A stretch of DNA of 64,000 nucleotides, taken from NCBI GenBank assembly GCA_963989385.1, contig OZ022508.1, forward strand, positions 52,863,087 through 52,927,086, read 5' to 3'. A program made the translations under genes and the position numbers. This stretch comes from Ctena decussata (taxonomy: Eukaryota > Mollusca > Bivalvia > Lucinida > Lucinidae). Each line of letters begins with the position of its first letter. Position 1 is the stretch's first letter. This document shows positions 1 through 11,190 of this stretch, piece by piece. The notes beneath the pieces are model-generated. The model made no database searches, had not been told where the DNA came from, and saw nothing but the letters and a program-made list of their open reading frames with translations.

Positions 1-510
1 TTTGGCGGCAGCAAAATTTGGCGGTTTTTGAATATGGACCTTTTGGCGGATTTTTATTTTGGCGGTTTTATGATTCTCAAGAACAAAATATTTCTTCTGA
101 CGTCGTATTTTGCTCTTTATTTGAGCTCTATATTGTCATGGTGATTAAGACAAAAGCAATTATTATTATAGTCATGTTACAGTTTGGGTAGTTAATTTTT
201 TAAAATAAACAGATTTTGTGTTCCTTCTGATTTAATCAACTTAATTGAAATACTAATGACTATGGTGAGAACATTTTCATACTCCGTTTCCTCCCTCTTG
301 TTGTTTGGGAAGCATCTTTTAGGCGCTTATATATGTGATGTGTATTAGCTTTGATATTTTGGCAGAGGAAATAGGATCATGTGCTCAATAATATTTTTTC
401 TTCTTTTGGTATCATGAGCTTATATTGGCGGCATTTTAATTTGGCGATTTTCTTCTTTTCCGCCAATAACGCCAAAATAAAGTGACCGCCAAATATAAGT
501 GTTTTACAGT
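1..510. mobile_element. TIR element with GGCGG-rich ends (left-truncated by window)
   Basis: Both ends carry repeated TTTGGCGG / CCGCCAAA motifs in inverted orientation (1-75 and 425-500), ending near agtgttttacagtag. A related element with the same ends lies at 10843-11190. There is no transposase frame, so this is probably a MITE. The left end is outside the window. Confidence 0.55.
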
Positions 511-692
511 AGTCTTGCAAATAAAATTACTGGTGCTGAATGTCCCACAATAAATCTGTGATTTTACCTTACAGTTGATAAGGACATGCATAACTTTTAA
601 AATAGGCTTGGCTTCGGAAAGGTGAATAACCATCAAATTAAATTATGTATTGAAGTTTAATGACTTTCTGGAGACATTTACCCTTTGGTGTC

Positions 693-895
693 AGAGCCCT
701 AGATAAGAGGGGGTATTTGGTGATAATTAGGGATAATTTTTGTTAATTCTGCATAAAAACATACATTGTAATCCCTCATCTGAACCGTCTCGATGAGACG
801 GTTCAGATGAGGGGTCACAACATATGGTTTCAATGAGAATCAAGAAAAATTATCCCTCAATTATCATCAAATACTCCCTCTTATCTAGGGCTCTG
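693..895. mobile_element. Foldback MITE family A, copy 1
   Basis: A ~200 bp near-perfect palindrome with ends agccctagataagaggg / ccctcttatctagggct and a central cgtctcgatgagacg. Full or near-full copies lie at 6774, 7172 and 10100. No coding capacity. Confidence 0.75.
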
Positions 896-1157
896 ATGTC
901 CCACAATAAATCTGTGATTTTACCTTAAAGTAACTGTTGATTAGGAGATGCATAACCTTTTAAAGTAGGCATGGCTGCGGGAAAGGTGAATAACCATCAA
1001 ATTAGGTATTGAATTAAAATCTTAAAAAGTTTCTTCAAGAGCAGAGAATACATACAGAAATAGGAACATGGGCCAGACTACGCAGTTTCGGCCAATAAAG
1101 CCTCGTCAGTGACCCTGACTTTTAATGACCTTCTGGAAACATTTACTCTTTGGTGTC

Positions 1158-1266
1158 AGATCCCTAGATAACGTCGAGATGAGGGGTCACAACATATTTT
1201 TTCATTGAGAAATAAGAAGAATTATCCCTCAGTTATCATCAAATACTCCCGGGTATCTAGAGCTCT
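1158..1266. mobile_element. Foldback MITE family A, copy 2 (internally deleted)
   Basis: It has the right arm of family A (gatgaggggtcacaacata to atctagagctctg) but only the first ~13 bp of the left arm. It lies in the duplicated copy of the segment that carries copy 1. Confidence 0.65.
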
Positions 1267-1412
1267 GATTTACTCTTTGGTGTCCCGAGGAATACTGAGA
1301 TAAGTTGTTGTTTCAGTTTTCATTATGATGGCCTACAGGAATCTCAGCTGATATAATGAATATGCTGAAAATTTTTACAGTATTGTCATTGAAATTCTAT
1401 TTTCTCTTGTAG

Positions 1413-1466
1413 ATCTTAGGAATGATCTTCGCTATGATTCTCTGCTGTGCCCTCAGAGACGCTCAG
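1413..1466 (+). CDS. Tetraspanin-like gene, penultimate coding exon (TM4 end)
   Basis: An acceptor (tcttgtag) and a donor (gctcag/gtaagg) bound 54 nt that read in phase 0 as ILGMIFAMILCCALRDAQ. This matches the end of the fourth membrane segment of tetraspanins: a hydrophobic helix, a juxtamembrane Cys pair, then a short polar cytosolic tail. Splicing to the acceptor at 3219 adds Val-Asp-stop, a tail length normal for the family. Tetraspanins are four-pass membrane organisers that assemble partner proteins into microdomains. The rest of the gene must lie left of the window. The peptide is short, so the family call rests on one helix plus a good splice context; another multipass protein is possible. 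Confidence 0.6.
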
Positions 1467-1529
1467 GTAAGGGTCCAGATCTCTAATAAAGGGTTTTAAG
1501 ATGAATCTATACATTTTCAGGGGAAGCAA

Positions 1530-1700
1530 CTGTGCCATAACTTTTTGCCTGTCTTTTCAATGAGGATCAACTCTGAAAGGAAAGAATTTGCTCTCTAAGG
1601 AGCAAATTCTTGTCTTTAAGAGTAGACTTCTTTTGAGCAGGGGCATTTATTAAGGGAAACCATTGCTAAGCCCCAAAAGTTGTCTCCCTTTGAAATAAAT
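1530..1700. mobile_element. Small hairpin repeat, family B, copy 1
   Basis: An imperfect inverted repeat centred on gctctctaaggagc, with arms containing aaggaaagaatttgctc / gagcaaattctt. It is related to the copy at 3550-3692. It lies in the last intron of the tetraspanin-like gene. Confidence 0.5.
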
Positions 1701-2409
1701 CCACGCATTGTATCTGTTCACCTTAATTGGTACATGTAATTTCTGAATAATATTTCCATTGTTCTATAAAAGAGACCATAAAACGACTGTTATATCAGCT
1801 TATTAGAGAGGGTAAGTTAAGTTAGTTTTGATTCCTAATGGCCGTGGCGGTGAGGAATCTAGTGTTTGCTTTAGACCTTTGACCCTTTATGTGGCTTTTT
1901 TTTGGTGATTTCCCATACAGTTGATCAGATCTACAAGTTCCAGAAAAGGATCGACAAGAACACACTCTTGTAGAGTCACTAGGTACCCAAACATTGATAA
2001 ACAAAGTCCAGCAGGCACACAACTTTGAATCAACATTGAATCAGCTTTGATTCAGTGTTGATTTAAAGCCGTGTGCTCAGAGTAAGGTCAAATTCTATTT
2101 GGTGACCACACCTGCTAGCTGATTGAGGACATCCTGTCTTAGCTCTCATACAAGTCCTGACGATCCAGAAAATGAGAGAAATGCTTAATGTACTGATATG
2201 GTCCTCAGTAAAATATGTTGCTAACGGTGAGGCGAGCTTTTTGTGAAAGCTTATACTTGCTTAACATACAGTTTAGCATCCTAGAAAACAATATTTCAGC
2301 ATTGTTGCCTCCAAAGTTGTAGGACTTTTACCCAGTCTTGCTACAGATACTAGCAGCTTTACCACAAAGGCACTTGGTGGCCCAGTTGTTTTGCTGGCCC
2401 TGTGGATCA

Positions 2410-2649
2410 GGCCCCGAGGTTATAAAACTTTTTTCTTGCTCAACTCAGCTGAGCATGAAATTTTACCTGCTAATAAATAACAAATTACTGATAAGTACAG
2501 TTATTTTCTTGCTCAGTTTAGCTGAGTATGAAATTTTCTCTGCTTATGAATATGAAAATGCCAACTATGTTGGCATTTCATATTCATAAGCAGAGAAAAT
2601 TTCATGCTCAGCTGAGATGAGCACGAAAAAGTTTTATAACCTCAAGGCC
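2410..2649. mobile_element. Foldback MITE family C, copy 1
   Basis: Terminal inverted repeats (gaggttataaaactttttt / aaaagttttataacctc) and an inner hairpin (gaatatgaaaatgccaac / gttggcatttcatattc). Copies at 33236-33480 and 57142-57379 share the same plan. Confidence 0.75.
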
Positions 2650-3219
2650 AGGGCTCCAGCTCATAAAGATTGCTTCGATGTGGTTTTCATTTTTTTTTTA
2701 TTAAGAAGAGAAAATAGCTGAAGATCATTTATTTAAGTTTTTATTGACTGTCAAATTTCATAATGAAAATCTTTATGATTGTATGTCACTTTCTACTCTC
2801 TGCTTCAACAAGTTTCATTTATATCATAGTGTTGACTGGACTTTGTTTATATAATTTTTGAGGTACCATCATGATAGTAAGCTTAACCCTTCAAGCACCA
2901 AAACTGCAGGTGACAAAATTTACAACTGCAAAATTTAAAAGAAAAAAAATGTTTCTTCCAAGATATATCGTATTGAGAATTCAAAGACTGTGTAAAAGGC
3001 AAAGAGATTAGACTCATACCTGCAAAGTTTTCGGAAATTCAAAGAGTGAGATTGTGTGCGTGCCCTTGATTTTTGCATGAATTTTTTAGATCTAACATGT
3101 TAGAAAAACCGTTAGTTTCTGTTTGGATCTTTTGACTATTTTCATTTTTTTGACATTTCCAGGGTTTAACCTTCAGATGCTATATGGAACTATACCTTAT
3201 TTCTTCCTTAATATTTCAG

Positions 3220-3228
3220 GTTGATTAA
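3220..3228 (+). CDS. Tetraspanin-like gene, terminal coding exon (Val-Asp-stop)
   Basis: A good acceptor (cttaatatttcag) is followed at once by GTT GAT TAA, in phase with the exon at 1413-1466. The 3' UTR follows. AATAAA-type signals occur near 4195 and 4303, but the poly(A) site cannot be fixed from sequence alone. Confidence 0.5.
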   Translation, partial: VD

Positions 3229-4310
3229 AGATTTGGACATTCACAGAATTTCAAAAGACATTGTAAGGCCAGGGACAAGGAATAACTGTAGACCAGGATC
3301 AGCACCATACTAATGTGTGGAACTTTCCAGCTTAGAACTTAAAGGCTTAAAAAGACCAAAATGATTGGTGTCACATGAAAAGGTGCTTAATGCCATGTGG
3401 AAACTGGAAAGAGTCTAATCAGCCTGCGCATCTGTGCACTTTGATGTATACAGTCTGTAAATTATGAGGAATGTGAAGACTCTGATCAGTCTGCACATAT
3501 GCAAAGGCTGATTTTAGTATTTATAGTATGCACTGGAGGGGGAGGTGAAAGGGTACTTTTTCAGGGAAAGCAAATCTACCATTTTCTTTGCCTCCCCTCT
3601 AAATGGGGGTCAACTCTAAAAGGAAAGAATTTGCTCCTCGAGCAAATTCTTTCCTGTCAGAGTTGATCCCCTTTTGAAAGGGCTTCCGGGAGGTCATGAA
3701 ATTTGTCTGTATTTGAAAATGGTAGAAAAGCACGGACATATGTGCAAGCTGATGTGAGTCTGGGTGGTTTTCACATGCATTAATGCGTACCAGTATTTTG
3801 TGATGTCATATTTCAAAGAATGATATATATGTTTAAGATTTTTAGCTCTAGTTAGAACTGGCTGTGGAAATAAGTTCAAAATTTTCAACTGACGATTTCT
3901 TTTAGTGAAAAACAATTGACAGCCACATTTGAATTTAGACAAGTCCATTATTTTGAAAAGGGTAACTGAAGAAACATTTAAAAAAAATGGCAAAAGTATA
4001 GATATGTTGAAAATTAATTTTCTTTTTTATTTCTTGTATTATTTCATTTTTCATATTTCAAAACTTTATTTTCCTTGTATAACAACATGTTAGTTCATCT
4101 ACAAAGATACTATGATGTAAAAAATGGGATTTTGAGAACGTCAGCTGAAATATTCATGTATACGTCAATGTATCCCATTGGAGAATGAACAGGTTTGAAT
4201 AAATTATCACATTTTAGAGGCATTTATGTACGGGATATAGATTGTAAAATGTCAAAAGTAAAATTATATCATAGTGCCATTTATAGTGGCTATAATGTTA
4301 CACAATAAAG
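3229..4310 (+). other. Probable 3' UTR of the tetraspanin-like gene
   Basis: This is the non-coding sequence after the stop at 3228. It contains one family B hairpin. The end at about 4310 is guessed from an AATAAA-type signal near 4303 and is not established. Confidence 0.3.
3550..3692. mobile_element. Small hairpin repeat, family B, copy 2
   Basis: It has a near-perfect central hairpin: arms ggaaagaatttgctc / gagcaaattctttcc, extended by gggtcaactct / agagttgatccc. It lies in the probable 3' UTR of the tetraspanin-like gene. Confidence 0.55.
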
Positions 4311-4427
4311 TGTGTGTGCATGTGTAAAAATATACCATAAAATTCTAAAAAATTGGGACATTTGAATTAATTACCGTATCTGTCCTTAATTGTAACAGTA
4401 TAGTTTTTCTAGGCAGTATCAAGTCCA

Positions 4428-4512
4428 AAAGATGCAGATGGAATGGCAAACAGTGTAGACCCTGATCAGATTGCTCCTGCAGGAGCAGTCTGATGTGGGT
4501 CTGCACTGTTTG
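4428..4512. repeat. Short hairpin (gcaaacagtgtagacc family)
   Basis: Arms gcaaacagtgtagaccctga / gggtctgcactgtttgt around gctcctgcaggagc. Related motifs occur near 7580, 7715, 8510, 9900, 20310, 55160 and 60800, which suggests an old short palindromic repeat family. Confidence 0.5.
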
Positions 4513-5200
4513 TTCAGAGCTATCATCCCAATACTTAGAATTTTTATGGTAAAATAACATGTATTAATGCAAGTGGTATGTGCAAGGTTGTGTAATAATG
4601 CATAATTCATGTTTATAAAAGATCAAAACAGATTTTTGGATATGGGTGAGTTCTATGATAATTCAGAGTTATTTAAAGGTTCATTCCCTTTGTGGACCCG
4701 GTTTAGAAAAGGCAAATCAATTCTAATCTAGGCCGTCAGTGTAAGTTTTTAGAGGAAAATCAAACACAGCTTGGCAGTGTATAGAAATCCACAATGATAT
4801 ACCATTACACTTGTGCTGTACTAGGGTGATGTGTTAGAATTGAAAAGGTCACTCATAGCAGTTCACTGATTGTTGGTTGTAACTATTTTTTGGTTTTACA
4901 TTGCTTATCACTCAGGTTTCCTGCTACTTTCCAACTTATATTCTTACAGTGACTGACAAATATCACTGATAGAAATGATATAGTTCTTATTAATAATTAT
5001 TATAAAACTTGCCCATATAAGGAACTCTGCTTGGAACAAGATATGCTCTTGTGAGCATTAAAGATCTTTCTTTCTGAAATTGAAAAATGCAAGGAATATG
5101 TTACTAAAAGTTTGAAAGATAAATACCTCAAAAATGGCTTTGCTCAAATACATTAATTGGTTGACATTCATATTGTATAACAAAGGTTTTCATCACTATT

Positions 5201-5435
5201 GAGCCACGACACGAGAAAACCAACAAAGTGTCTTGTGTGCCAAGCAAGACTCAGATCAGCCTGGGCATCCGCCCAGTCTGATCAGGCTCTTTGCTAAGCC
5301 TTTACCTGGTACTAACAGTCAAAGCTACCTCCATGCGGACAGCAAAAACTCTGATCAGACTGGGTGGATGCCCAGGCTGATCTGAGTCTGTGCTGGACGC
5401 ACAAACACTTTGTTGGTTTTCTCATGTCGCGGCTC
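5201..5435. mobile_element. Foldback MITE family D, copy 1
   Basis: Ends gagccacgacacgagaaaac and gttttctcatgtcgcggctc form ~235 bp terminal inverted repeats. Inner arms contain cagcctgggcatccgcccag and its complement. Other copies: 38832-39067 and 43384-43619, with a solo end at 8644. Confidence 0.8.
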
Positions 5436-6773
5436 ATATAGAATTTGAGAATAGGAATGAGGGAAAACACAGGCAAAGATTAACCATTGGTATGTTTTCC
5501 TTCTTGTTTTCAGCTACAAGGAAAAGCTTTATAATGTAATCAAAAACATAACAGAAACTAGTAAATAACGAAATTTTTAACTTAAAATGCATATTCCTGC
5601 ACAGTTGCATATTTTTTTCACTTTTGATAAAAGAAGAAAATTTTTGACACAACCAAATATTGGCTTTATTCTAAAATTATGAAATGAAAATAGTTGTTAT
5701 TCAAAATGATTGTCAGCTCTTTAGTTAGTTATTTTGGTTTCTTTCAAAATGAGTGCTATAAATTTCCAAAATCAAAAATATAGAAAAATCTGTATTTAGT
5801 CTTACAGTTATATATATTCGAGTTTTATTCTAAGAAAACAAATACAAAATATTCTTGCTGTCAGAACATACAGCTCTTGATAAGACGGAAATTTTGGGAT
5901 GAAAGTTGAGTCTTGTTTATTTGTATTGTCACATCTAGATATTTGTAGTGGGTACTACTACAAACGTCTCAGATAAAAAAAAAGAAAGGGAAAGGCAAAG
6001 GAAAGAGCTCACTTTTCATGTCAACATTTTGACTGTAACTGGGCTTTGAATATCATGATCTCTATCTGGGCTAGAGTTTGTGTTGCGATGATTTTTTAAT
6101 CATTTTTTGTTATTATTTTATAATGTACAGTACAGATGTATGTTTCTAAATGTTTCTTTGTGTAGAGGATGTATAGAACAATGCATGCACATAATTTTAT
6201 GTTCATACTTTATGACATGTGACCCTTATTTTGAGAAATCTGTCTTCAGGCATATGTTGACTGCACATACCAAGATTAGACTGTCTCATATGCAGTCTGG
6301 TCAGTGGCATGTGCTGTTCCTGTTTTATAATTCAGTTAGCTTCTTGGAGGACTGCACATCCTCTGAGTCAACCTTGTCCATAGGTAAGCTAGAGCTTGTG
6401 CAGCTTGTGCAGTTTGTGCACGTATATGGGGTAATTTTTGCAGTCTCCCAGTTTTCGCAATAATTCGCTTTTTATTAAAAATCATGAAACATGTTCCTGT
6501 TTCTGACAAGTAAATTTAGTAGACATGGCACCCATGTTAGCAGTTAAGACCGGGTAGTGTCTGTTTGCTTCTGTAAACTCTGGTACTTTTCATTTGATCT
6601 CATATGGGTCATTTTGCTGTGGCGATGCCAGTTTATATGATGGAAGATATGAAAATGGGATTATGCTAAAGTATGAGGTGTTCATGGATTCTATGACAGC
6701 AAGGGATTATGCAACAGTTTACATGCTTGTTGATTCTTGTCAGTCAGACATAATGATTTTACTTGCAGCTATA

Positions 6774-6977
6774 CAGAGCTCTAGATAAGAGGGAGTATTT
6801 GGTGATAATTAGGGATAATTTTTGTGAATTCTGCATAAAAACATATGTTGTGACCCCTCATCTGAACCGTCTCGGCGAGACGGTTCAGATGAGGGGTCAC
6901 AACATATGGTTTCGATGAGAAATTAAAAAAAATTATCCTTAATTATCATCAAATACGCCCTCTTATCTACAGCTCTG
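6774..6977. mobile_element. Foldback MITE family A, copy 3
   Basis: A full-length palindrome with the core cgtctcggcgagacg and ends agagctctagataagagg / atctacagctctg. Confidence 0.75.
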
Positions 6978-7171
6978 GCTATACTTGAAGTATTGAATAT
7001 ATTTATTGTATTTTTAACAAAGTCCTCTGCATTTTTGATACAAGCACACATTGCAAGATTGCAAATATCACAACTCCTGAAAGTTAACGCTTACAATATG
7101 CATCCAAAACAGCAAAAAATTGAAGCTGCAAAAAATACTACATATACAGTATGTCTTAAGACATCTTTTCT

Positions 7172-7401
7172 CAGAGCTCTAGATAAGAGGGAGTATTTGG
7201 TGCTCTAGATAAGAGGGAGTATTTGGTGATAATTAGAGATAATTTTTGTTAACTTAGCATAAAAACACATGTTGTGATCCCTCATCTGAACCGTCTCAAT
7301 GAGATGATTCAGATGAGGGGTCATAACATATGGTTTTGATGAGAAATAAGAAAAATTATCCCTCAATTATCCTCAGATACTCCCACTTATCTAGAGCTCT
7401 G
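7172..7401. mobile_element. Foldback MITE family A, copy 4 with duplicated tip
   Basis: Same family. The first ~30 bp (gctctagataagagggag...) is present twice in tandem at the left end. The copy starts only ~195 bp after copy 3. Confidence 0.75.
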
Positions 7402-8643
7402 TTTTCTCACCACACCATTGATATGACATTTACGTGTACTGTGTATATTGTGTAATTGTTTAATAGAAAAATCAGTATAGATGTTAACAGGATATCATCT
7501 TCTGCAGCAAATGGACCCAAGTGCCAGAAACTTTATACTGCCTTATTTTTCCAAAATATTGGGACAGTCTAGGAGCAAACAGTGTCGATCCAGAGCTGTG
7601 TGATCAGGCTCTGCAGTGTTTTCCACACATTTTATCAAACATCCCTGATATCAGATGATATAAGACCTTCATAGAATTAGCCCTTTTTAGGCCAAATACC
7701 CGTTTGGGGGACAAATGCAAACAGTGCAGACCCAGTTCAGATGCTGCAAAAAGTGGCGTCTGATCAGGGTTGACACTGTTTGCTTACAGGAATTTCTATG
7801 CAAAATACAGTAAAAGTGAAAATATTCATAAGAAACCCATAAAACTACAAATGAACTCATCCATATGATAAGGATAGACCAGTCCACTGGTCAAAAAAGG
7901 GTAATTTAGGGTGTCAGAATATTTGGGTAATTATAGCAGTATATATTGTTTATTGTTTCAAATACATGGTGTTGTGAAACAGTTTAAAGTAACTTTTATG
8001 ATGCTGAAGCATTTGTACTCAGAATAGAATTTTATTGAAATCAGATGATTAATTAGTCACTGTAAATAATTTTATTTTAGCTTGTTTTGTTGGAGAGTGA
8101 ATTCTTGAATTTGTGCCCAAGTAGTTTTCAGTTGGTTGAATTTCATTAGGTCATCAACTGGTCATAAATTGGCAAGATTCTTGACTTCCCGAGCCAGTAG
8201 CTAGAAGTTACAACTGTTAAGCAATGCATATTTTTTTTTAACAACATATAGGCTTAATTAGTCAAAGGTTTGTCCAAAAGTTACAGATATCAGTTTTAGA
8301 AACTGCATTAATTCATTTCTTTGATATCCTGTTGTGTCATCATAGTCATTTTTTTCTAAATATGTATGTCTTCATTGCCATGTATGTTTTTGGGAGGTGG
8401 GGATCATACTGCACAGTCACTAATTTGGTTTTGTTGATCTGCTATGACAGTGAGTTGAGTACACACTTTGTTACCTGAGCTCTATGTAACTGATAAGGGC
8501 AAAAAGTGTAGATTCTAATGAGGCGGCTCCTTATGAGTCACCTCATCTGGATCTACACTGTTGGCGAACTCAAGTATTCAGATGGGTAACCTTTCAGTTG
8601 CTCTGCCTCGTTGAAGTTCTTGGGATGTTATTTACAATATATG

Positions 8644-8694
8644 AGCCACGGCAGGAGAAAACCAGCAAAGTGGCATGTGCACCCAGCACCCTGT
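8644..8694. mobile_element. Solo end of family D MITE
   Basis: About 50 bp (gagccacggcaggagaaaac...) matches one terminus of family D. The other arm is missing, so this is a truncated relic. Confidence 0.4.
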
Positions 8695-10099
8695 TTGATA
8701 AATACATCATGTATCTTTTGGGCCTAAAAACTTCAGTTTACTTGGAAAATACTTCTTAACACAGTGTGACACAAACTGTGAAAAAAGTGAGAAAGGCCTA
8801 AATATCATAAGTCAAAGTCATGTGTATGTATGGATATTTATTTTAAAAATGTATTCCAATATTATAAGCTTTTATACTTTATATGGTGTAATGGAACAGT
8901 TCTTGCCATTTTTTGTAGCTAAAATATTCATTTGTGGCAAAGTTGTGTAGAAAATTGGCTTGAAATTATTTAATGCTTTTTTTGCCTTCCATAATAGTAG
9001 TAAGCTTTGTCAAGGTAACTTTGGTACAGATTAGCTATTTTCTTCTATTTCATCATGTTTCTGAAACAGGTAAAATTATATTGTGAGAACTCATTAGAGT
9101 CATCTCATTAAAGTGATTTGTATGGCAATTACCATGTACTTAAGTATTGGGACATGTAAAATAATTAATTTTCCATTTTCCATGGAAAATCAACTATTTT
9201 ACATGTTGGAGAATTTAGGCACATTGCAGAAATACATGCATTTAATGGGGAAAAACACACAAAAAAACAAGCTACTTTTGTTACCCTTAACCATGTCTTT
9301 TGAGTTGAGTGAGTCATACTAAGGTCATCTCATAGACTGGAAGGTAATCATTTTGGTTTCTTAAAGCAATGAAATATTTTTCCTGCTGTGTGAAAATGTA
9401 AATGAGTCATCTATCACTTCTCATCTTTACTGAAACATACTTTGCTGTTTGGTTGACACTTACATGTGATGTTGGTATCAGCCGAAAATAGCAGGCATTG
9501 TTTTCTTTTGTATTTGTATATTTTTTAAGTTTGTTTAAAATGTTTCTTGTTTTCGCCACAGCATACAGAAATGGTGCTTAACATATATAGGCAACCAGCA
9601 AAAAAAAAAAAAACTCAGACCAGTATGCAGATCTATACAAAGATGCACAGACTGAACAGAGCCATTGTTGTTCAGATACAGCATACATGTATGGACCGTG
9701 AGGAATCTTCCAGCAAAGAATGTTCTCACTGTTCACAAGTTAGTAAAGCACATTTCTGCATGATGGGGCTTGTTTATGAAAGCATTTGAAATCTACATTA
9801 TCATTCTATACACTGTCATTCTACCTCTGACAAGAAGATGCCCTTAAGTAATGTGTGACCTATATTTTCAGAAATATTTTCAAATTTATTTACACTAAAA
9901 GCACCAGAAAAGTACGGATCCTGATGAGTAGACCTCATTTGGATCTGTTTTCCTACTAGTCTTTATTATTCAAATTTTGCAGGTGTAAATTTTGTCATCT
10001 GCTTTTTGGTACTTTTAGTGTAAATATTTTCTACTAATGCATGCTTCAGCAGTGTTTTGTAGAACTGTTATATGTTGTCTAGTAGTGCAGTGCAGTTTC

Positions 10100-10302
10100 A
10101 GGGCTCTAGATAAGAGGGGGTATTTGATGATAATTAAGGATACTTTTCCTTATTTCTTATTGAAACCATATGTTGTGACCCCTCATCTGAACTGTCTCGT
10201 TGAGACGGTTCAGATGGGGGGGTCACAACATATGTTTTTATGCAGAATTAACAAAAATTATCCCTAATTATCACCAAACACTCCCTCTTATCTAGAGCTC
10301 TG
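10100..10302. mobile_element. Foldback MITE family A, copy 5
   Basis: A full-length palindrome in the opposite orientation to copy 3, with the core ctgtctcgttgagacgg. Confidence 0.75.
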
Positions 10303-10842
10303 AGTTTATTATAACAGTTTCCCATTTTGTACTGACAACACAAAGTGAAAAAAAAATGTTTGAACATTCAAAACAAAATGCTCGAATGAAAGTGATTGGC
10401 TTTAAAAGAGGTACAGTTTATGTCATTGCCCTCAGCTGCCTTCAAGACAATACTTTTGTGTGTGCAAATTGACTAAATCTTTCTTTGATTTAGTACTTCA
10501 GTTAAACCTTAGTTTTATAGCAGGTTTGTTTTTGTGAGAGATCAATACACACCATCTGTTTATGACAGTAATTTGTACGGTAACTTAAGCGGCGGCAGCA
10601 GGTGTAGTACAGCAGTATCAAGTCAGATTTCCCATACTGACATTGGACTTTGATTTAAGCATGCGTTAGAGATTGTTTCCCTGACTTTTGGGTTGGGAAA
10701 GAAGGATGCTCCTTAAGTGAGGCTGCATGCCATTGGTCCAACAGATCCCACTTCTCTAACCATGGCCTTCATACATTTCATGGTCTGCTGGCTTTAACTC
10801 GTATAACTTACCTTTCCTAGTCTATTCACTACTGTAAAACTC

Positions 10843-11190
10843 TTAATATCTGCGGTATCAAAATTTGGCGGTTTAAAGAAAATGACATATTGGCGGTTTT
10901 GATGCACCATGGCGCCAGAGAATCAGCTGTAAAAATGTGACAAGTTTTCTCACTTTTCTATTTAACTATGCATTGTGGCATCTATTAGAATCGCCTCATC
11001 GAGGCATAAAAAGGTATAAAAAATCTAAAATACTTATCAAAAACTCCTTCTTATCTGAACCTCTGTTATGCTGTGCCTATTTATATACATAAAATCTATG
11101 TAATATTGGCGGACTTTTATTTTAGCGCTTTTCTATAACCGCCAATATCGCCAAAATTCAGTAACCGCCAAAAATAAGTGTTGTACATAA
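10843..11190. mobile_element. TIR element with GGCGG-rich ends, second copy
   Basis: Ends ctactgtaaaactcttaata and caaaaataagtgttgtacat, with GGCGG motifs facing inward at both ends, as in the element at 1-510. A weak relic resembling family A lies inside (10985-11066). Confidence 0.55.

Larger units (their letters stand above)
537..1290 (+). repeat. Tandem segmental duplication carrying two MITE copies
   Basis: The stretch 537-691 (tgtcccacaataaatctgtg to ctttggtgtcag) recurs at 896-1014 and 1116-1157, each time followed by a hairpin MITE (693-895 and 1158-1266). A third partial junction (tttactctttggtgtcc) begins at 1269. The second copy has ~100 bp extra (1015-1115) and a shortened MITE. 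Confidence 0.65.
3693..10099. other. Gene-poor repeat-studded stretch
   Basis: Apart from the MITEs listed separately and short hairpins of the gtgtagaccc type, I see no exon with convincing splice sites and family similarity. Open frames here are short, with no recognisable motif. Confidence 0.5.
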
